Shown here one piece after another: positions 1-11,900 of a stretch of 64,000 nt of DNA. The first letter of the stretch is position 1, and every line of letters starts with the position of its first letter. Source of the stretch: Cardiocondyla obscurior (Eukaryota > Arthropoda > Insecta > Hymenoptera > Formicidae); NCBI RefSeq assembly GCF_019399895.1, contig NC_091871.1, forward strand, positions 3,873,001 through 3,937,000. The letters run 5' to 3'. The position numbers were made by a program, and so were the translations under genes. The notes under the pieces are model-generated. The model ran no database searches. It saw only the letters and a program-made list of their open reading frames with translations, and was not told where the DNA came from.

Positions 1-160
1 TGCTTTAAAGAGTATTGAAATTAGCGAGCTTAATATAACGGCAGATAATAGTACGAAGGGATAATGGTTAACCCTTCTCTTTCAGAGTAAACGTATCTCT
101 TGTAATTTATTAACTCACGACGAAATGATAAAGTATAACGACTAAAGGGCAAGTCCTTAC
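1..160 (-). other. unc-13: unc-13 intron downstream of the 75-nt exon (start only)
   Basis: On the minus strand this begins with the donor GTAAGG and runs off the left end of the window. No acceptor for the C1-domain exon is visible before base 1. I see nothing else in it. Confidence 0.7.
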
Positions 161-235
161 CAGTTCTTCGTCGTTTAGCGTCGCTCGAGGTACGGCGGAT
201 GTGAGACCAGCGTTCCTCTTCGTCGCTGCCATGGT
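161..235 (-). CDS. unc-13: unc-13 75-nt coding exon (directly upstream of the C1 domain)
   Basis: The acceptor (TTTTTCCTCAG, ending at 236) and donor (GTAAGG starting at 160) flank 25 complete codons, TMAATKRNAGLTSAVP followed by RATLNDEEL. In known Unc-13 proteins this sequence leads straight into KMHVYKKTLQ and the diacylglycerol-binding C1 zinc domain. That next exon is not in the window, so the gene continues beyond base 1. The phase is 0 at both ends, so the exon length is frame-neutral. Confidence 0.96.
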
Positions 236-3200
236 CTGAGGAAAAATAAAAATTAATGTACATCTGATAATAGTATGTAATAATGCCTGTAGTATCTTCC
301 AGTCTCTCTATCGCATAGTAATGATAGTCCTGGGACCCAAAAATCAAAAGAAAGAGAAAAAGTGATAAAGAGAGAAAGAGAGAAATAGATTTAAAATAAA
401 AAGCATAAATAAATTGAGAGACGTGAAGAATCGTTTAAAGAAAAAGAAATAAGAATTTTTCGTACGGTGTTATTTACAGAAATTTATTGACATCGAGATT
501 ATAAACGTTTCTCAAGTGACGAGAATTATTCGAGTAACGACACTGTGACCAGATATATATATAGTATATATATATATATTTTTAATAATAATCAGTGAAA
601 TAAATATATTTCTAAAGAAGCAACTTCACATCGAGATTAAATTGCAACTGCCGTAAGTAATCTAAGAACTTGCGAAAGAAATTCAAAGCCGAGGGGAAAT
701 CTTGTGACGTAAAAGAAGCGGTGACATTACATGCCAAGTGAAATATTGATAAGTTAAATTTTTATTTACAAGTTTCATAAAGCGAGTATAGTAAAGTGTG
801 AGTTATATAAGTATTTATACGAGTCTTCACGTTTGTCCGCCCTTTTAATTTTTCGATCGTCTTCATTATTACCTATTTTCAATCCAAAATTGATATTTTA
901 AATTTCCTTGCGACATTATAAAAAAAATTTACATCCGACGTTAGCCCGTTTGTATAATATTTATTGAAATTGTAAAAAAAAAATGCTACAAGAGATTTGC
1001 AAACGTCGCACAGCGCGTTTCAGATATTGTATATTTAACAGCAGTCTCGTTATAATTCTCGGAAATACATATCTCGGCGAATACACGCGTTTCTGAAATT
1101 CTGCAAATTTAACAAGTATCTGTTACCCGGGCGTTTGAGCATACTTTATGACGACCATCAGAGATATTTATTCGCTCAAAACGTTTACGAATTAACATAA
1201 TACATGCCCGATTATTTTTGCGTATAGAGTCGCGTATATAGTGAAAATTAATGCGCCAGTCAAACGAGCAAGATATTGCGAGTATTAAAACCGACAACGA
1301 AATCCGATTCGGCGTGAATTATATATATTATATGCTGTCCAGAGTTCGCAGAAATTGCAGGCTAATCAAAGACCGGATCCCGCCTAATAAGACAGTACAG
1401 TTCCACTAGCGCGGGTGGATTTGCATGTACGATTGATAACGCGCATGTGTACATGCGTGTGTTGTATCGAAATTGTATCGAAATTAGAACCAAGAGAGCG
1501 ATAGTGAGAAGACAGTGAAGGGTGAGAATAAAGAAGCGAATGGAGCGGAAAACCGCTGGGAGATATGTAAATCAGTTCGGCAAAATCGTTAGAAGGTTCG
1601 AGGTGAGAAAGACGAGGGGTTAAAAGAGAGAGAAAGAGAGAGAAAGAGGGAGAGGTAGAGAGGTAGAGAGATAGAGTGTAAGTGAGTCTCTACAGTGAGA
1701 AAATCTAATCTAATTAGCTTATAGATGTCTCGTAGGTATGGTGCACGATAGGATTTGTGGTTAGCATAGATTTTAATTAAGATATTATGCACGGAGCCCC
1801 CGCGAGCCGTGCACGCGTCATTGTTTGATCCCGACAATCAAGCATTAATTTCTCGCATGCTAATATCACTTTCATCGTCCGTGGTTCGCATTTTTCTGAA
1901 GCATCCTTTGCTCTCGGGATACCGCGACGCAGCACGGGGGAGGAGGGGCACCGAGGCAATTTGATTTCGTCTCTTGTGAGAATCCCGCGCGATATCATTT
2001 TTCTTAATGACGTTACCGAGTCGTCTCCTTCGCTTCGTCTTCCCAGTTTTCTCGAGAGGCAGAAACGAAAGAGTGAAGGAAAAAAAAAAAAAAAAAAAAC
2101 CCCGGAAGAAGTATTGGCGAGTCAACGTGAGCTTTGCGTTTAACCCGGGTCGTCTTTAATTTCCTAATCGAAACATTTATCTACTTACGACTGCGTGTAG
2201 TACTTTTATAATTAACTTGTAACACGTATGTCTATAACTACGCAAACATCCATGCGATATACTGACGGTCGAAGGGAGAACAAGTCCAGCGTGCAGAGAA
2301 ATCGTGGCGGGTTATGAAACAAAACTGGTTGATCGGGCTAGGTTCATTTTTGCCAATAAATTGGAAATTACTGAACCATGTGGGATGCGCGGGTCTCGAA
2401 ACAGATTATACGAACGAGGTTCCAGCGGTTCGCCAGAACGCTAATCCGTTTTTACTCAATTTTTATCGATGTCTTAATCGACGTACATTCACATGCCACA
2501 CAGCGTAATAAATAAGCCACTGGAAAAGCACGATGACAATGCGTCTCGTTAAAGCGCAGGCATCACCCGTCTCTCGCGACAGTATTGTTGAATTCTACGA
2601 GTCGCAGGGGACTCGATACACACGGTTTCTCGCGTTCGATATTTCATACGCGGGAAATAGAAATTACACGTTCCGCAGATAACGAAATTATCTCGGTATC
2701 TATTTTATTAACGAGAGCAGGTACACATGTAACGGAGCCGTATTAAATTAAAAATGCAATCAAAAAGTTTCTGCACCGTTGACTCTATTCCGCCGAGAAG
2801 AGCACGGGCTTTCAACGATTTGCAGCAAGGAAAGCATGCACATTTTCTTTACAACGAGTAATTAGTAGAAAAAAGATGTGTAACGAATTAACGCAGACAA
2901 AAAAAAAATAAAAAGAAGAATAATCGAGAGCAAAGTGAGTAAGAAAAAAAAATGTAAATCGCATAGAACAAATAGCGAGATGTGAATTAAAGAAAAAGTA
3001 ACAGTACACGTAGCTAGAAAGAATGAAGAAGAGTTAAAAATTCACATGCAAACGTTCGAACAAGCTTTTAATTGACTTGGCTTAGGAGGCATTTAATTAG
3101 TACCTTCAAGACCTGGAGGTAGAGTTTTTGAGATTTTTTGAGAGGTTTTTTTCAGTGAGTGGTTTTGTTTTTATCAGGTGTTCAGGTGGATACAACAACG

Positions 3201-6200
3201 GGCGCCACAGAGAACAAACAAAGAAAATAGCATTATATGCCGATTAGTACGTGTATCACTTGCATTATTTTTTTTTTCTTTTTAATTATGATATAGATAT
3301 AGTTTTAAAAGTTAGACAAAAGAGAGGCACAAAGACGATGTTGACGGACGTTAATTAGATTTAATTCATCACGAAGAGATAACTGAAACACAAACATGAA
3401 AAATGCAGCTTTTCTTTTTTTTTTTCTTTTTAAAGTAACGTCACATAAAGCCTCGACAGCTATAAATAACTCGTATTTTAAGAGTTTATGTCTCCGTGGT
3501 GAATTTAAATGACCGAAATTACTGGGCGATAATCGTGTTTTGTACGCGGTCAGCCAATTTCGTTCTCTCGATATCGATACAGACGATGCGTGTGGTTTGC
3601 CACTGGCGCGGCAATTTTTCCAGCGAATAACGTAAACGCTACGCGGTTATAGCCCAGTAATCTTTTCACGCTTTTTGCGAACTGCCTGGACAATTTTATT
3701 TACGTCACGATATCACATGAAAATGTATTTCGCGTCGCAGGACTTCGGGATTTTGGGGGAGGGGGGCTTACGTGAAATATGCACAACAATTATATGTAAA
3801 CCGTTAACATTAAACGAGGAGACAAACACACACAAGGACAGATATCGGATTTCCCGGGACCTAAGGGGCGATCGGGGATGTACTTTTATATTTAGGACGT
3901 GGGGGTACGCTGGGTATACGCTACTTGCAAGGAACAGTGGAATTAGCGAATCCCTTTTTTTATTTTTTATTTTTTTAACACTAAATTAACACGTAGTCTG
4001 AAAAATGCAATCAGGGCTCCGAGGTTTCAAATCTACAATTTCGAAAATGTATGGAAACCCTAGATGTATTATACGGGTTAATTAAAAAATTCAATTTTCT
4101 ATTATTTTACCGCGGTTAAAAAAAAAATCACTTTACCATTAGCGCGTGTCAGTTTCCCAGTATTAAATTAAATCACATTTTTTCCGCGACACACTTATCC
4201 CTGCTAGGTGCTTTTCTCTTGCGATCGATAAACTACTTAAGAATTTCATTTAAAGCATCACGCACTAGTTGCACACACGCGACCCCCTGGCCTGCAATGG
4301 CATCCGTGACGTAGACAAGACATATTTATTACCGTTTCGAGCACGTGCGTCATTATCGTGCACGTAATAATCTGGTTAAAACGAGAGCCTCCGCGCTTTG
4401 TAAGCCGCTCGCAGTTTTATATTTCTTCTTTTTATTATTAAAAAATTTTTTTTTTTTTTTAAATAAAGCTTGTTTGCTGCTTTTTTGCAAATCAAACTCG
4501 ATGGCTATTTTTATTGGCTCGAATAAACAATTGCTGAGAGTGATTTACTTAAAAGGGATTCGCGGCTGCTTGTCTTTACTCTACACGTTGTTTATACGGC
4601 CGGCGGAATAAATTGTCGCGAATATATACGACTTATCCGAATTTCAAATCACGACTTTTCCACCATTTCTGACCGATCAATATAAATACGGGGATAGCTC
4701 GGGAACGAATCGCGAGTTTGAGCCGTAAAATGCTTCTGCCGATCCCGGGCATAATTCGTTGTCGCGATTAAATTTATTACATTTTGTCGAAATAACGATT
4801 GAAGTCTCTCAGTCGTGTTATTCGCATTTCACGAACCAATGACTTTTATTCACTTATTTATTTGCAAATATATTTAGGACACCAGGGAAATTGCAATTAT
4901 CGGGCTGTGAAACGTCCTTTGTGTTCGGAAATTTCGGGGATATAAAAAATAGAGGGGGGAGCAGAGGGAGGAGCACGTGGGAGGCGAGACATATTTTGCC
5001 AGATTTCGCTTGCTGGCATTTTGCGACGGGTTTTAGATAAATTAGCAATTCGATTCGTCGCAGAGAAACGACGATAACACTGAAACGTAAAACACGCAAT
5101 TAGGTCACGACGAGATACACGGTCGCTGCGAGCCGCATCAGAGGATCTCCCGTTGCCGCCTTGAAACATTAAACGAAAATGCTTTTCGTAATACCACGTT
5201 CTTATCCCGGTGCTTTTGCTCCACCAAGCGGATCCTCGGATGCGTCGCGCGTGACACACAAAGTTAGAGATCTCGCGACGGGGGGGAGGGGTGTTTCAGG
5301 CCACCGTCGTCGCCGTCGTCTCGCGAGATGAAGATATAAGGGCTGAGGAAGAAGCGACGGCTGTTTTGTAATCGGGAGGACTCGCGTAGCCGTCGGATGA
5401 CAGGCTAATTAAACTCGGGATAACTCGCAGTTATAATTTTCCCCGCCACTGATGTATTCATAAAAGAAGTTGACAAAGAGAGAAAGCGAAGTTTACAATC
5501 CTCTTCCCGACGGTAGACGCGGCGGGATAAGTAAAATGCAATGGCAACGATGCCACTGTATGCATCAGCGAGGGGCATTAGCATAATCAATCGCACGTGC
5601 CGCCCGATTGATCGACGTCGAGCGTCAGTTCATTTTCCATCTCGCTCAAACCGGCGGAGATCCGCGAACGACTTTACCGCGTTCAACGGTGCTTTTCCCG
5701 GAGCTTTTGCACGGCGATTCCACGCGACCTATACGTACAGACGCGTAAAGTTGGCTTTATGAAAAAATTTACCGAGAAAATTTAGCGATTATAATTTGTA
5801 CGCGGACGTTCAACTAGAACCTTACGCATTTAGCGCGGTGCCCACGCCGCGCATGTATCGCTGTAATTAATGCCGACTTCGTTTTCGTTCTGCCGGGCGC
5901 AGAAACGGAAAATGGCAAAGCGTGCCAAAGGAGCCCGCGGTGCGTTTAAAACTCGAAATAGCGCGTATCAAGAGACGGCCTCCGGCCATTCGGGCGAATT
6001 AATTAAATTCAACCGGTCGCGTAATCACAATGGAAAGGTCAAACGCGTGCCACGAGGAACAACGTATCCTTCGCACCTTCGACGGTATTGTCCTAGCTTG
6101 CGGAAGAGAACGACGACGACGGCGGCGGCGTAACGATGACGACAACAACGAGAGTATTTCGTCGGATCAAATAATTATTTCCGACGCGTGTATGTATGTA

Positions 6201-6315
6201 TGGACACGGTCCAGGCAATGTACATACATGTATGTGTGTACACGGTGTACTTATACATAATGTATATGTACGCGACAATGGTGGGAATGATGTTAATGGG
6301 TAATCGGTTACCTAC
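236..6315 (-). other. unc-13: unc-13 intron of 6.1 kb between the 91-nt and 75-nt exons
   Basis: The boundaries are GTAGGT at 6315 and CAG ending at 236. The intron is AT-rich with simple tracts: an AT dinucleotide run at 553-581, a GA-rich block at 1625-1677, a 20-A run at 2080-2099, and several T or A runs near 3270, 3415 and 4450. A trinucleotide ACG/CGG patch lies near 6110-6130. ORFs here are short and have random-like composition. I found no further conserved unc-13 exon. Confidence 0.8.
1625..1677. repeat. GA-rich simple repeat
   Basis: An impure AG/AAG/GGTAG purine tract in the 6.1-kb unc-13 intron. Confidence 0.85.
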
Positions 6316-6406
6316 CAGCTCGGAAACCAATGGTATCGACTTCCGGCGCGGCCGAATGTCCGGCATGCTGTCGATGGTACTGTAGAAGGGATTGTCGCCC
6401 GGATGT
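6316..6406 (-). CDS. unc-13: unc-13 91-nt coding exon (conserved pre-C1 linker)
   Basis: The exon follows a strong acceptor (CTTTTCTGTTGCAG, ending at 6407) and encodes HPGDNPFYSTIDSMPDIR followed by PRRKSIPLVSEL. This is among the best-conserved stretches of UNC-13/Munc13 proteins before the C1 domain; mammalian Munc13-1 has the related IDSMPDIRKRK motif. It begins with one base of a split codon and ends in phase 0 at CTG, with the donor GTAGGT starting at 6315. A second GT four bases further (GTAACC at 6311) could serve as a competing donor, but only the first keeps the frame into the next exon. Confidence 0.96.
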
Positions 6407-7368
6407 CTGCAACAGAAAAGATTTCGGAAGTTGCATCAGTATGAGTCCGCACACGTCGTTTTTCGCTCGAACAACCAGTGCGCAATCAATTATTCTTTTT
6501 TTTAATTTAACGCCACAGTTTTATTACGCGATTACACTTGTCCGAACTGCGATCCTTGCACGCGTTATCCATTTAACAAAAAGGAATTTAAAAGCAATTT
6601 TAAGACCCCGATTGAAAATTCAAATGTTTGAACGGGACACCGCGAACAATGAGCAGCGACAAAGCGTTTGTTCGAGTCTAAGATCGATTCTATGTGGATT
6701 GGAAATGAACTGAACTTTCAAATCAAACTGCGAGCTTAAGTTAGCCATAGTTCCACTAGAGATCTTCTCCTGCAATTCAGAACGCTGGAAAATCTGCTGG
6801 GAGCACACGATGGAAATTTCGCGCTCGTTAGAAAGTTTTTAGAAAATTTAAGTTTCAGCGCGTTTAAATCTGCTCTTTGCCGCATTAAAATTATATATAT
6901 ATATATATTTCTTTATTTTTTACCGACACTTTTAAATGTCCAATAAATTTAGAGTATATAAAAAAATGTATAATGTTAAACTCGTTTCTTGACGAGAACT
7001 CATAAAATTCGATGTGGTGACCTGTAAAATACAGGCAATCCCGCAAAAATCTCGATTTTAAGGGAAAAAGCAGCGGGCGCGACGAGCATCTGCATTTTCC
7101 CAAGATCTAAGAGCCGTTTATACGGTTCGAATTTTTTTTTTTTTTATGTCAAATAACGATAGATCATGAAATACATTACTCGTGCACTTCAAAATAACAA
7201 TTTGTCGGAAATTTTTGAGAGATTTTACCAATGATTTCACCCCATCTTCCATTTGACATATAAAAATGATTGAGATGTCTCAAATCGTTCTTCGGAAAAA
7301 AGTTATATATGTATTATATCTCGTCATATATATTTTATATAGTAGATATATTTTTTTTTATCAGATAT

Positions 7369-7520
7369 ACAGGGTGCTTGGTATAAGATTTAGCTCCCGA
7401 AAACTGAGTAGAAACTGACTACGATGTAAAGCGGAGGTCCTTTTGATTCTTTGGTCGATCCGAAATATTATATTACAACTAAGAACGGGCAGGTAGCCGG
7501 GGGGGAAGGAGGAGGATAGG
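7369..7520. mobile_element. Possible end of an interspersed repeat (TACAGGGTG start)
   Basis: After a T-rich stretch the sequence turns abruptly into TACAGGGTGCTTGGTATAAG and a GC-richer block. Many insect interspersed repeats begin with a CAGGGTG-type terminus. I could not find the matching inverted end in the window, so this may be a fragment or a coincidence. It may also be the 5' part of the dispersed unit that starts at about 7880. Confidence 0.25.
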
Positions 7521-8427
7521 CGAGCGCGAGCGTACGTGCTGCGCGCTAGGTATTTTCCCCCACTACTCCCACTCTCGCTTTGTCCTTCTCCAGCGGTCGC
7601 GCGAAGCACACGTACTCACGACGCACTGTACCGCAGCCACGTGTGTCCGTGCCGGAAGTAATATTCATTTGCGTATTGCGTGCAGCGAAAATCGTCCGGT
7701 ACGGGAACTATCTTATCCTCCCCATTATCTGTGTAAGGAGAGCACGTGTGAGTATATCTCCTTTCCGTAAAGCGAGTTATATCCTTACGCGTTCGTCTCT
7801 CTGAAATGATCTTTTTATCTCATATGTGTTGCGTGGACTCGCGCAGTTTTAATTCATTATCCGGGCTTTCTGTTTCCAGATAACCAGGAGGGAACTAGTG
7901 AGGACTAAGTTTAAGCGGTCTAACAATAAGAGGAAGCTGGTCACTCAGACGGAAGGGCTACCTGATATTCTGAGAGGAGGAGGAGGCCTCGGAAAGGCAT
8001 CGTGCATCGACGGAGCAACCCCAGAGGTAAGAATCACTTTTGTGAAATACAAATCTAATAGCTTATCGTCATGGAAAAATTTATTTTTAGTTATTTAATT
8101 GATATACCGTTCAGAAGCGCGTGCATTCTTCTTTAAAGATTAAATAGCATCTCTACAATTAAATTAAATTTTTTTTTGTTACAGATTAACGCAGCTGCAC
8201 CCACCGTCGTCTACAAAAGTATCGTTACCGCCGATATTATTAATTAAACAAACCGCAGTCGGTTTGTCGGTCGTTCCGGGAGTTCGTTAAGTATTCGTGC
8301 GGAATTTTTTGATATACGACTTTATTCTAAACGCGAGTGCCGAACATAGAACGCGCGAAAGTGATTACTAATTCGCGATGGTAAAATCACGGTCGGGGTG
8401 TTCGCGAGTGACTTGTGCGCGGAAGGA

Positions 8428-8502
8428 TGACTCGACACGTCCCATCTGAGAGGAGGAGCAGGCCCGGGACGGGCATCCTGCACCAGCGGAGCAACTTTTA
8501 GG
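8428..8502 (+). CDS. 24-codon small ORF in copy A of the dispersed unit
   Basis: An ATG preceded by GCGCGGAAGG opens a frame beginning MTRHVPSERRSR and ending HQRSNF, with TAG placed exactly at the splice donor. The same ATG, context, length and stop recur in copy B. Function is unknown. Translation is unproven, and the frame may instead be the tail of a larger ancestral protein. Confidence 0.3.
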
Positions 8503-8797
8503 TGAGCATGAATTTATAAAATAAAATCTTTATTAAAAAAACAAAAACTTTTACCTTTTTTTTTTAATCTTATTAACTAAATAATATATGGCATATCTAT
8601 ATTAATAATTTCCTTTTTATGTTACAGTCACCGGCAGAATTCTTCAACTCCGCTGAAGCTCATGCAGATTGGTAAGTCGCATGATTTTTTTTTGATGATT
8701 TGTAACTGTGTCTCTTAAACCGGCAACACATTGTCGACCATAATTAATTAATGTCCCCAATTATAATAACGCACAAATTGGGACCTCCCGAAAAATA

Positions 8798-8816
8798 GCG
8801 CACGCGAGGCGTGCGC
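8798..8816. repeat. GC-rich hairpin near the right end of copy A
   Basis: This is a perfect inverted repeat: an 8-bp stem (GCGCACGC with GCGTGCGC) around a GAG loop. It lies about 6 bases before similarity to the other copy ends. Terminal hairpins of this kind are typical of Helitron-class elements, but a clear CTRR terminus is not evident. Confidence 0.75.
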
Positions 8817-8897
8817 ATGGTTTCTTTTAATAAATACAAATTTAAAATTATTAAGGGTTATTAAAAGCTTAATTAGGAAATAACTTGATAAACTCAC

Positions 8898-8941
8898 CCG
8901 TTCGCTCGTCCGCCAGATTCGCCGCCTGGCCCACTGCCATT
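8898..8941 (-). CDS. unc-13: unc-13 44-nt coding exon (Gly-rich linker)
   Basis: This small exon is bounded by a T-rich acceptor (TTTTTTTGTTTGTTAG, ending at 8942) and a GTGAGT donor starting at 8897. It enters in phase 0 and leaves two bases (GG), which the first base of the next exon completes to a Gly codon. The peptide is NGSGPGGESGGRAN plus the split Gly, a flexible linker between the calmodulin-site-like helix and the HPGDNPFY segment. It supplies exactly the phase change needed between the large exon and the 91-nt exon, which is the main support for its reality. Its length is not a multiple of three, so skipping it alone would shift the frame. Confidence 0.88.
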
Positions 8942-11900
8942 CTAACAAACAAAAAAACAACTTTATTAAAAACAAGCTCGGTAACAGTTCAAAAAATGAA
9001 ATGGAGAGCGCGCGATGCCGATCGCGTGAACGCAATATGTGGCGCAGGGATTGTATTTTTTTTTTTTCATTTTCGCATAATTACAGTCTTAGGTAAAAAA
9101 CGCGCGGCCACAAAATAACACGAGGAAGACAATACGGGCAAGAATAACGAACGAGATCTATCTTGGAAATTCTCGTTCTCGTCGTTCGGTTTCTCACTTA
9201 AAGTTCGAAATTACAAAACCGCTAGATGGATTCTCTCGCTTTGATTTTCGTGGCCGCGCGCACGCACAATGCTCCGTTCTCGTTCTATCATCTAAGGAAG
9301 AAATATGACGAAAGAGCAGAATGAGATGGGTATAGAGGAAATCGCTGAATGATACGGGAAAAATATAACAAAATTGCTTTCTTATGTCAACTATCGCAGA
9401 ATAGGAAAAAAAAAAAAAGCAGTAAGTGATCCGTTCGTATATGATTTTCAATGTATTGGTCTCTCCACCGTGGAGAGAGCTGACTTCTTCACCCTTACGA
9501 TCCGGCTTGGTTCAGACTCAGGGCCTCCTCCCTGGCTCGAATACGATCCCGTTCCGTCCGCCTTCGCGCTTGTAGCTGCACTTTCCTCTTCACCCATCTA
9601 TTGTTCTCCGCATCGCAAATCTTCCATACTCTGTCGACTGCATCGATGTAGATGTACCCATCCCTCTCGGTCTCTCGCTCGCAGTCCGACTGCGAGCCTT
9701 TCCGCTTAATCCCTTTCTCGTTCGTCGGACAGGTCGAACCTATTCTCGTCTCGCTTGTCGCCATTAATCAACCTTCGGCCCGCCGGCGACCTCGAAGAAG
9801 CACCGGTATTTTGTCGTCTGTCAGCTGGCTCGATTCATGGTCCAATCGTTCGTACGAGTTCGCAGTGTACTCGCGGTAAATCCTGTCGTTTTCGTGCCTC
9901 CGCCAGCCCTCAAGGTACCGACCCCCCCTTCCCGTATCGGTTCTCCTCGCATTAAATACCCTCCTCTCACGATCTGTTAGCCGTAGTTCCTTATCGCGGT
10001 GACAATTTTTCCCAATAAGCATTCGGCTCTCGAGAACTAATCGGCACCCGCCGCCGAAGAGAAAGGAATATATACGCGTATCAGCAGCTGACAGTATGCC
10101 CGATGCTGTTCACTCTTCCATACGTTTTCTCGGGCATCCTCCGCCCAACCCTTCGCCTCTCATTCTCCTGCGCTCTCGCGTACCCGTCCACGTTCGCTCG
10201 GCCGCGCGTTGAAATGGAAGTTTCGGAGATAGAGTGTGTAACAGCCCGTATAAATATAATATCACGTACAATACGTCGTAAATTCTGTCACGATAGAGAT
10301 ATAATATAAACTTATCGATAGCGTAACAAGTGTAATAAGTATTTAGAGTTAGAGTCGCAGGTATTTCGTCCCTTAACGCTGTCTCACTCTCTCTCTCCCT
10401 TTCTCGCGCCTTCCGCACGCAATTTCACCCCTTCATTCTCGCAAATTACAATTTTTTATCTTCACTCTCGTACCTATCGCACTCTCACTCTTTTTCTCCT
10501 GATCTGTCGCTCGTTCTCTCGTTCTCTCCTTCGTTTGAACAGTTTCGCGGAAAGGGTTCTCTTTTTTTTCTTTTTTTTCCTCTGATCTCTTAAAAAGCTT
10601 AGATAACACTGGAGCATGATATCCGTTTCATTTTCACGTTTAATTATGAAATGACGGCCTTTGAGAGCGTCTCACCAGGGTACGCATAAATAAAGCATTA
10701 GATCTCATTATCGTAATATGTACGTTCACGTATGGATTTGCATTCGTAACGAGTCGTTGGATCAGAACGTTTTAATTGACAACAGGGATTACATGAATAA
10801 AAAAAAATTTTTTTTAGAACGCTACAGCGCAAATATGCCATAACATGTTGCAAAAATTTAAAATAAATGTTCGCGTGACTGCAAAATTTCGTGTACAAAA
10901 AAAGAAAACAAAAATTGTTATTTTTGCGCAAACCGGCTCCATCGTTCCAAAAGGCGAGGAAACCAGCTTCGTCAGCGGTTCCCGAAAATTCATATCGCGC
11001 ATTTGCGGCGCGGAGTGACATTTTCTGCCAGCGGAACGACGCGGGGATTAATTATTCATAATATGTATGGCAAATTTAAGCGCGCAACGACAAATTAGTC
11101 CCGTTCGACTCGTGAATTTCGCCCCCGAAACTGGACGCGGACACGTTTGTCGCGTCCCGATGTTACGTGAGGTTAATTTTTGTCAGAATGCGGAAGTTTT
11201 GCGCGTAGTCAGAATTAATTCGCTCCCGATAAACGTGAGATTCGATAAATAACGTGAAAGTGAAAATGGCAGAGTCGGAGACGCGCTCAAAGGTGAGGAA
11301 ATATATATGTTCAACTCAATGGTAGATATGCATTTATACAGAATATAGTATCGCCTACGCGAAATATGATTCCGGCTAGCGTTTACGTACAATTAACAAC
11401 GGAAACCTAACCGCGTACGTGAGTCGTGTTCTGTATGTGTACTTGCGTCTGCATTACTCGTTACTCTCTAACAAGGTTTTTTTTTTATTTTTTATTTTTT
11501 CCCTTTATCTATTAGGCCTTAACAATGTATTTTGCTTTAATTCGCTTAGAGACTAGTCGTCAATTGACGGTGCTATTCGCTAAGTTGAGAAGCCTTAAGA
11601 AACCTTCGCTGTACTACATCGATTGACGAGGAACGGACGGCGCGAGGGCCCGTCCGTCCCTCCCGTTAATGATATGACACTTAATGAAACGATATCGGTG
11701 GGATATGCGATTTAAAGGTGCCCGCTCGTCGAGACTTTTGCGAAATTCAAATTCTATCGGGAGAGCACGCGGTTATGTCGAATCAATTCTTTCCGTGGAC
11801 TTGCGAGACGCCGCTCGGGCGTCCCGGCGGACGTCGTCTGAAAGCCGGATCGCACTATTTTCACGAGCAAACTGTTCCTTGGCATCGAATCGGATTGAGG

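Larger units (their letters stand above)
7880..8822 (+). repeat. Dispersed exon-bearing unit, copy A
   Basis: This unit matches 50516-51308 in the same orientation. It holds three exon-like modules with consensus signals: module 1 at 7880-8026 (after TTTCTGTTTCCAG, before GTAAGA), module 2 at 8185-8501 (after TTTTTTTGTTACAG, before GTGAGC) and module 3 at 8628-8671 (after TTTTTATGTTACAG, before GTAAGT). Modules 1 and 2 share an internal motif starting TCTGAGAGGAGG and ending GGAGCAAC. A GC-rich hairpin at 8798-8816 lies near the right end, and similarity to copy B fades a few bases after it. The unit lies antisense inside an unc-13 intron. A further upstream exon ending at 7747 with donor GTGAGT is possible. 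I do not recognise the family. Confidence 0.8.
6407..8897 (-). other. unc-13: unc-13 intron of 2.5 kb, hosting a plus-strand repeat unit
   Basis: The boundaries are GTGAGT at 8897 and TTGCAG ending at 6407. The left part is AT-rich, with an AT run at 6892-6908. The right part, from about 7880 to 8822, is copy A of a dispersed exon-bearing unit in the opposite orientation to unc-13. The segment from about 7369 begins TACAGGGTGCTTGGTA, a style of sequence often seen at ends of insect interspersed repeats. Confidence 0.82.
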
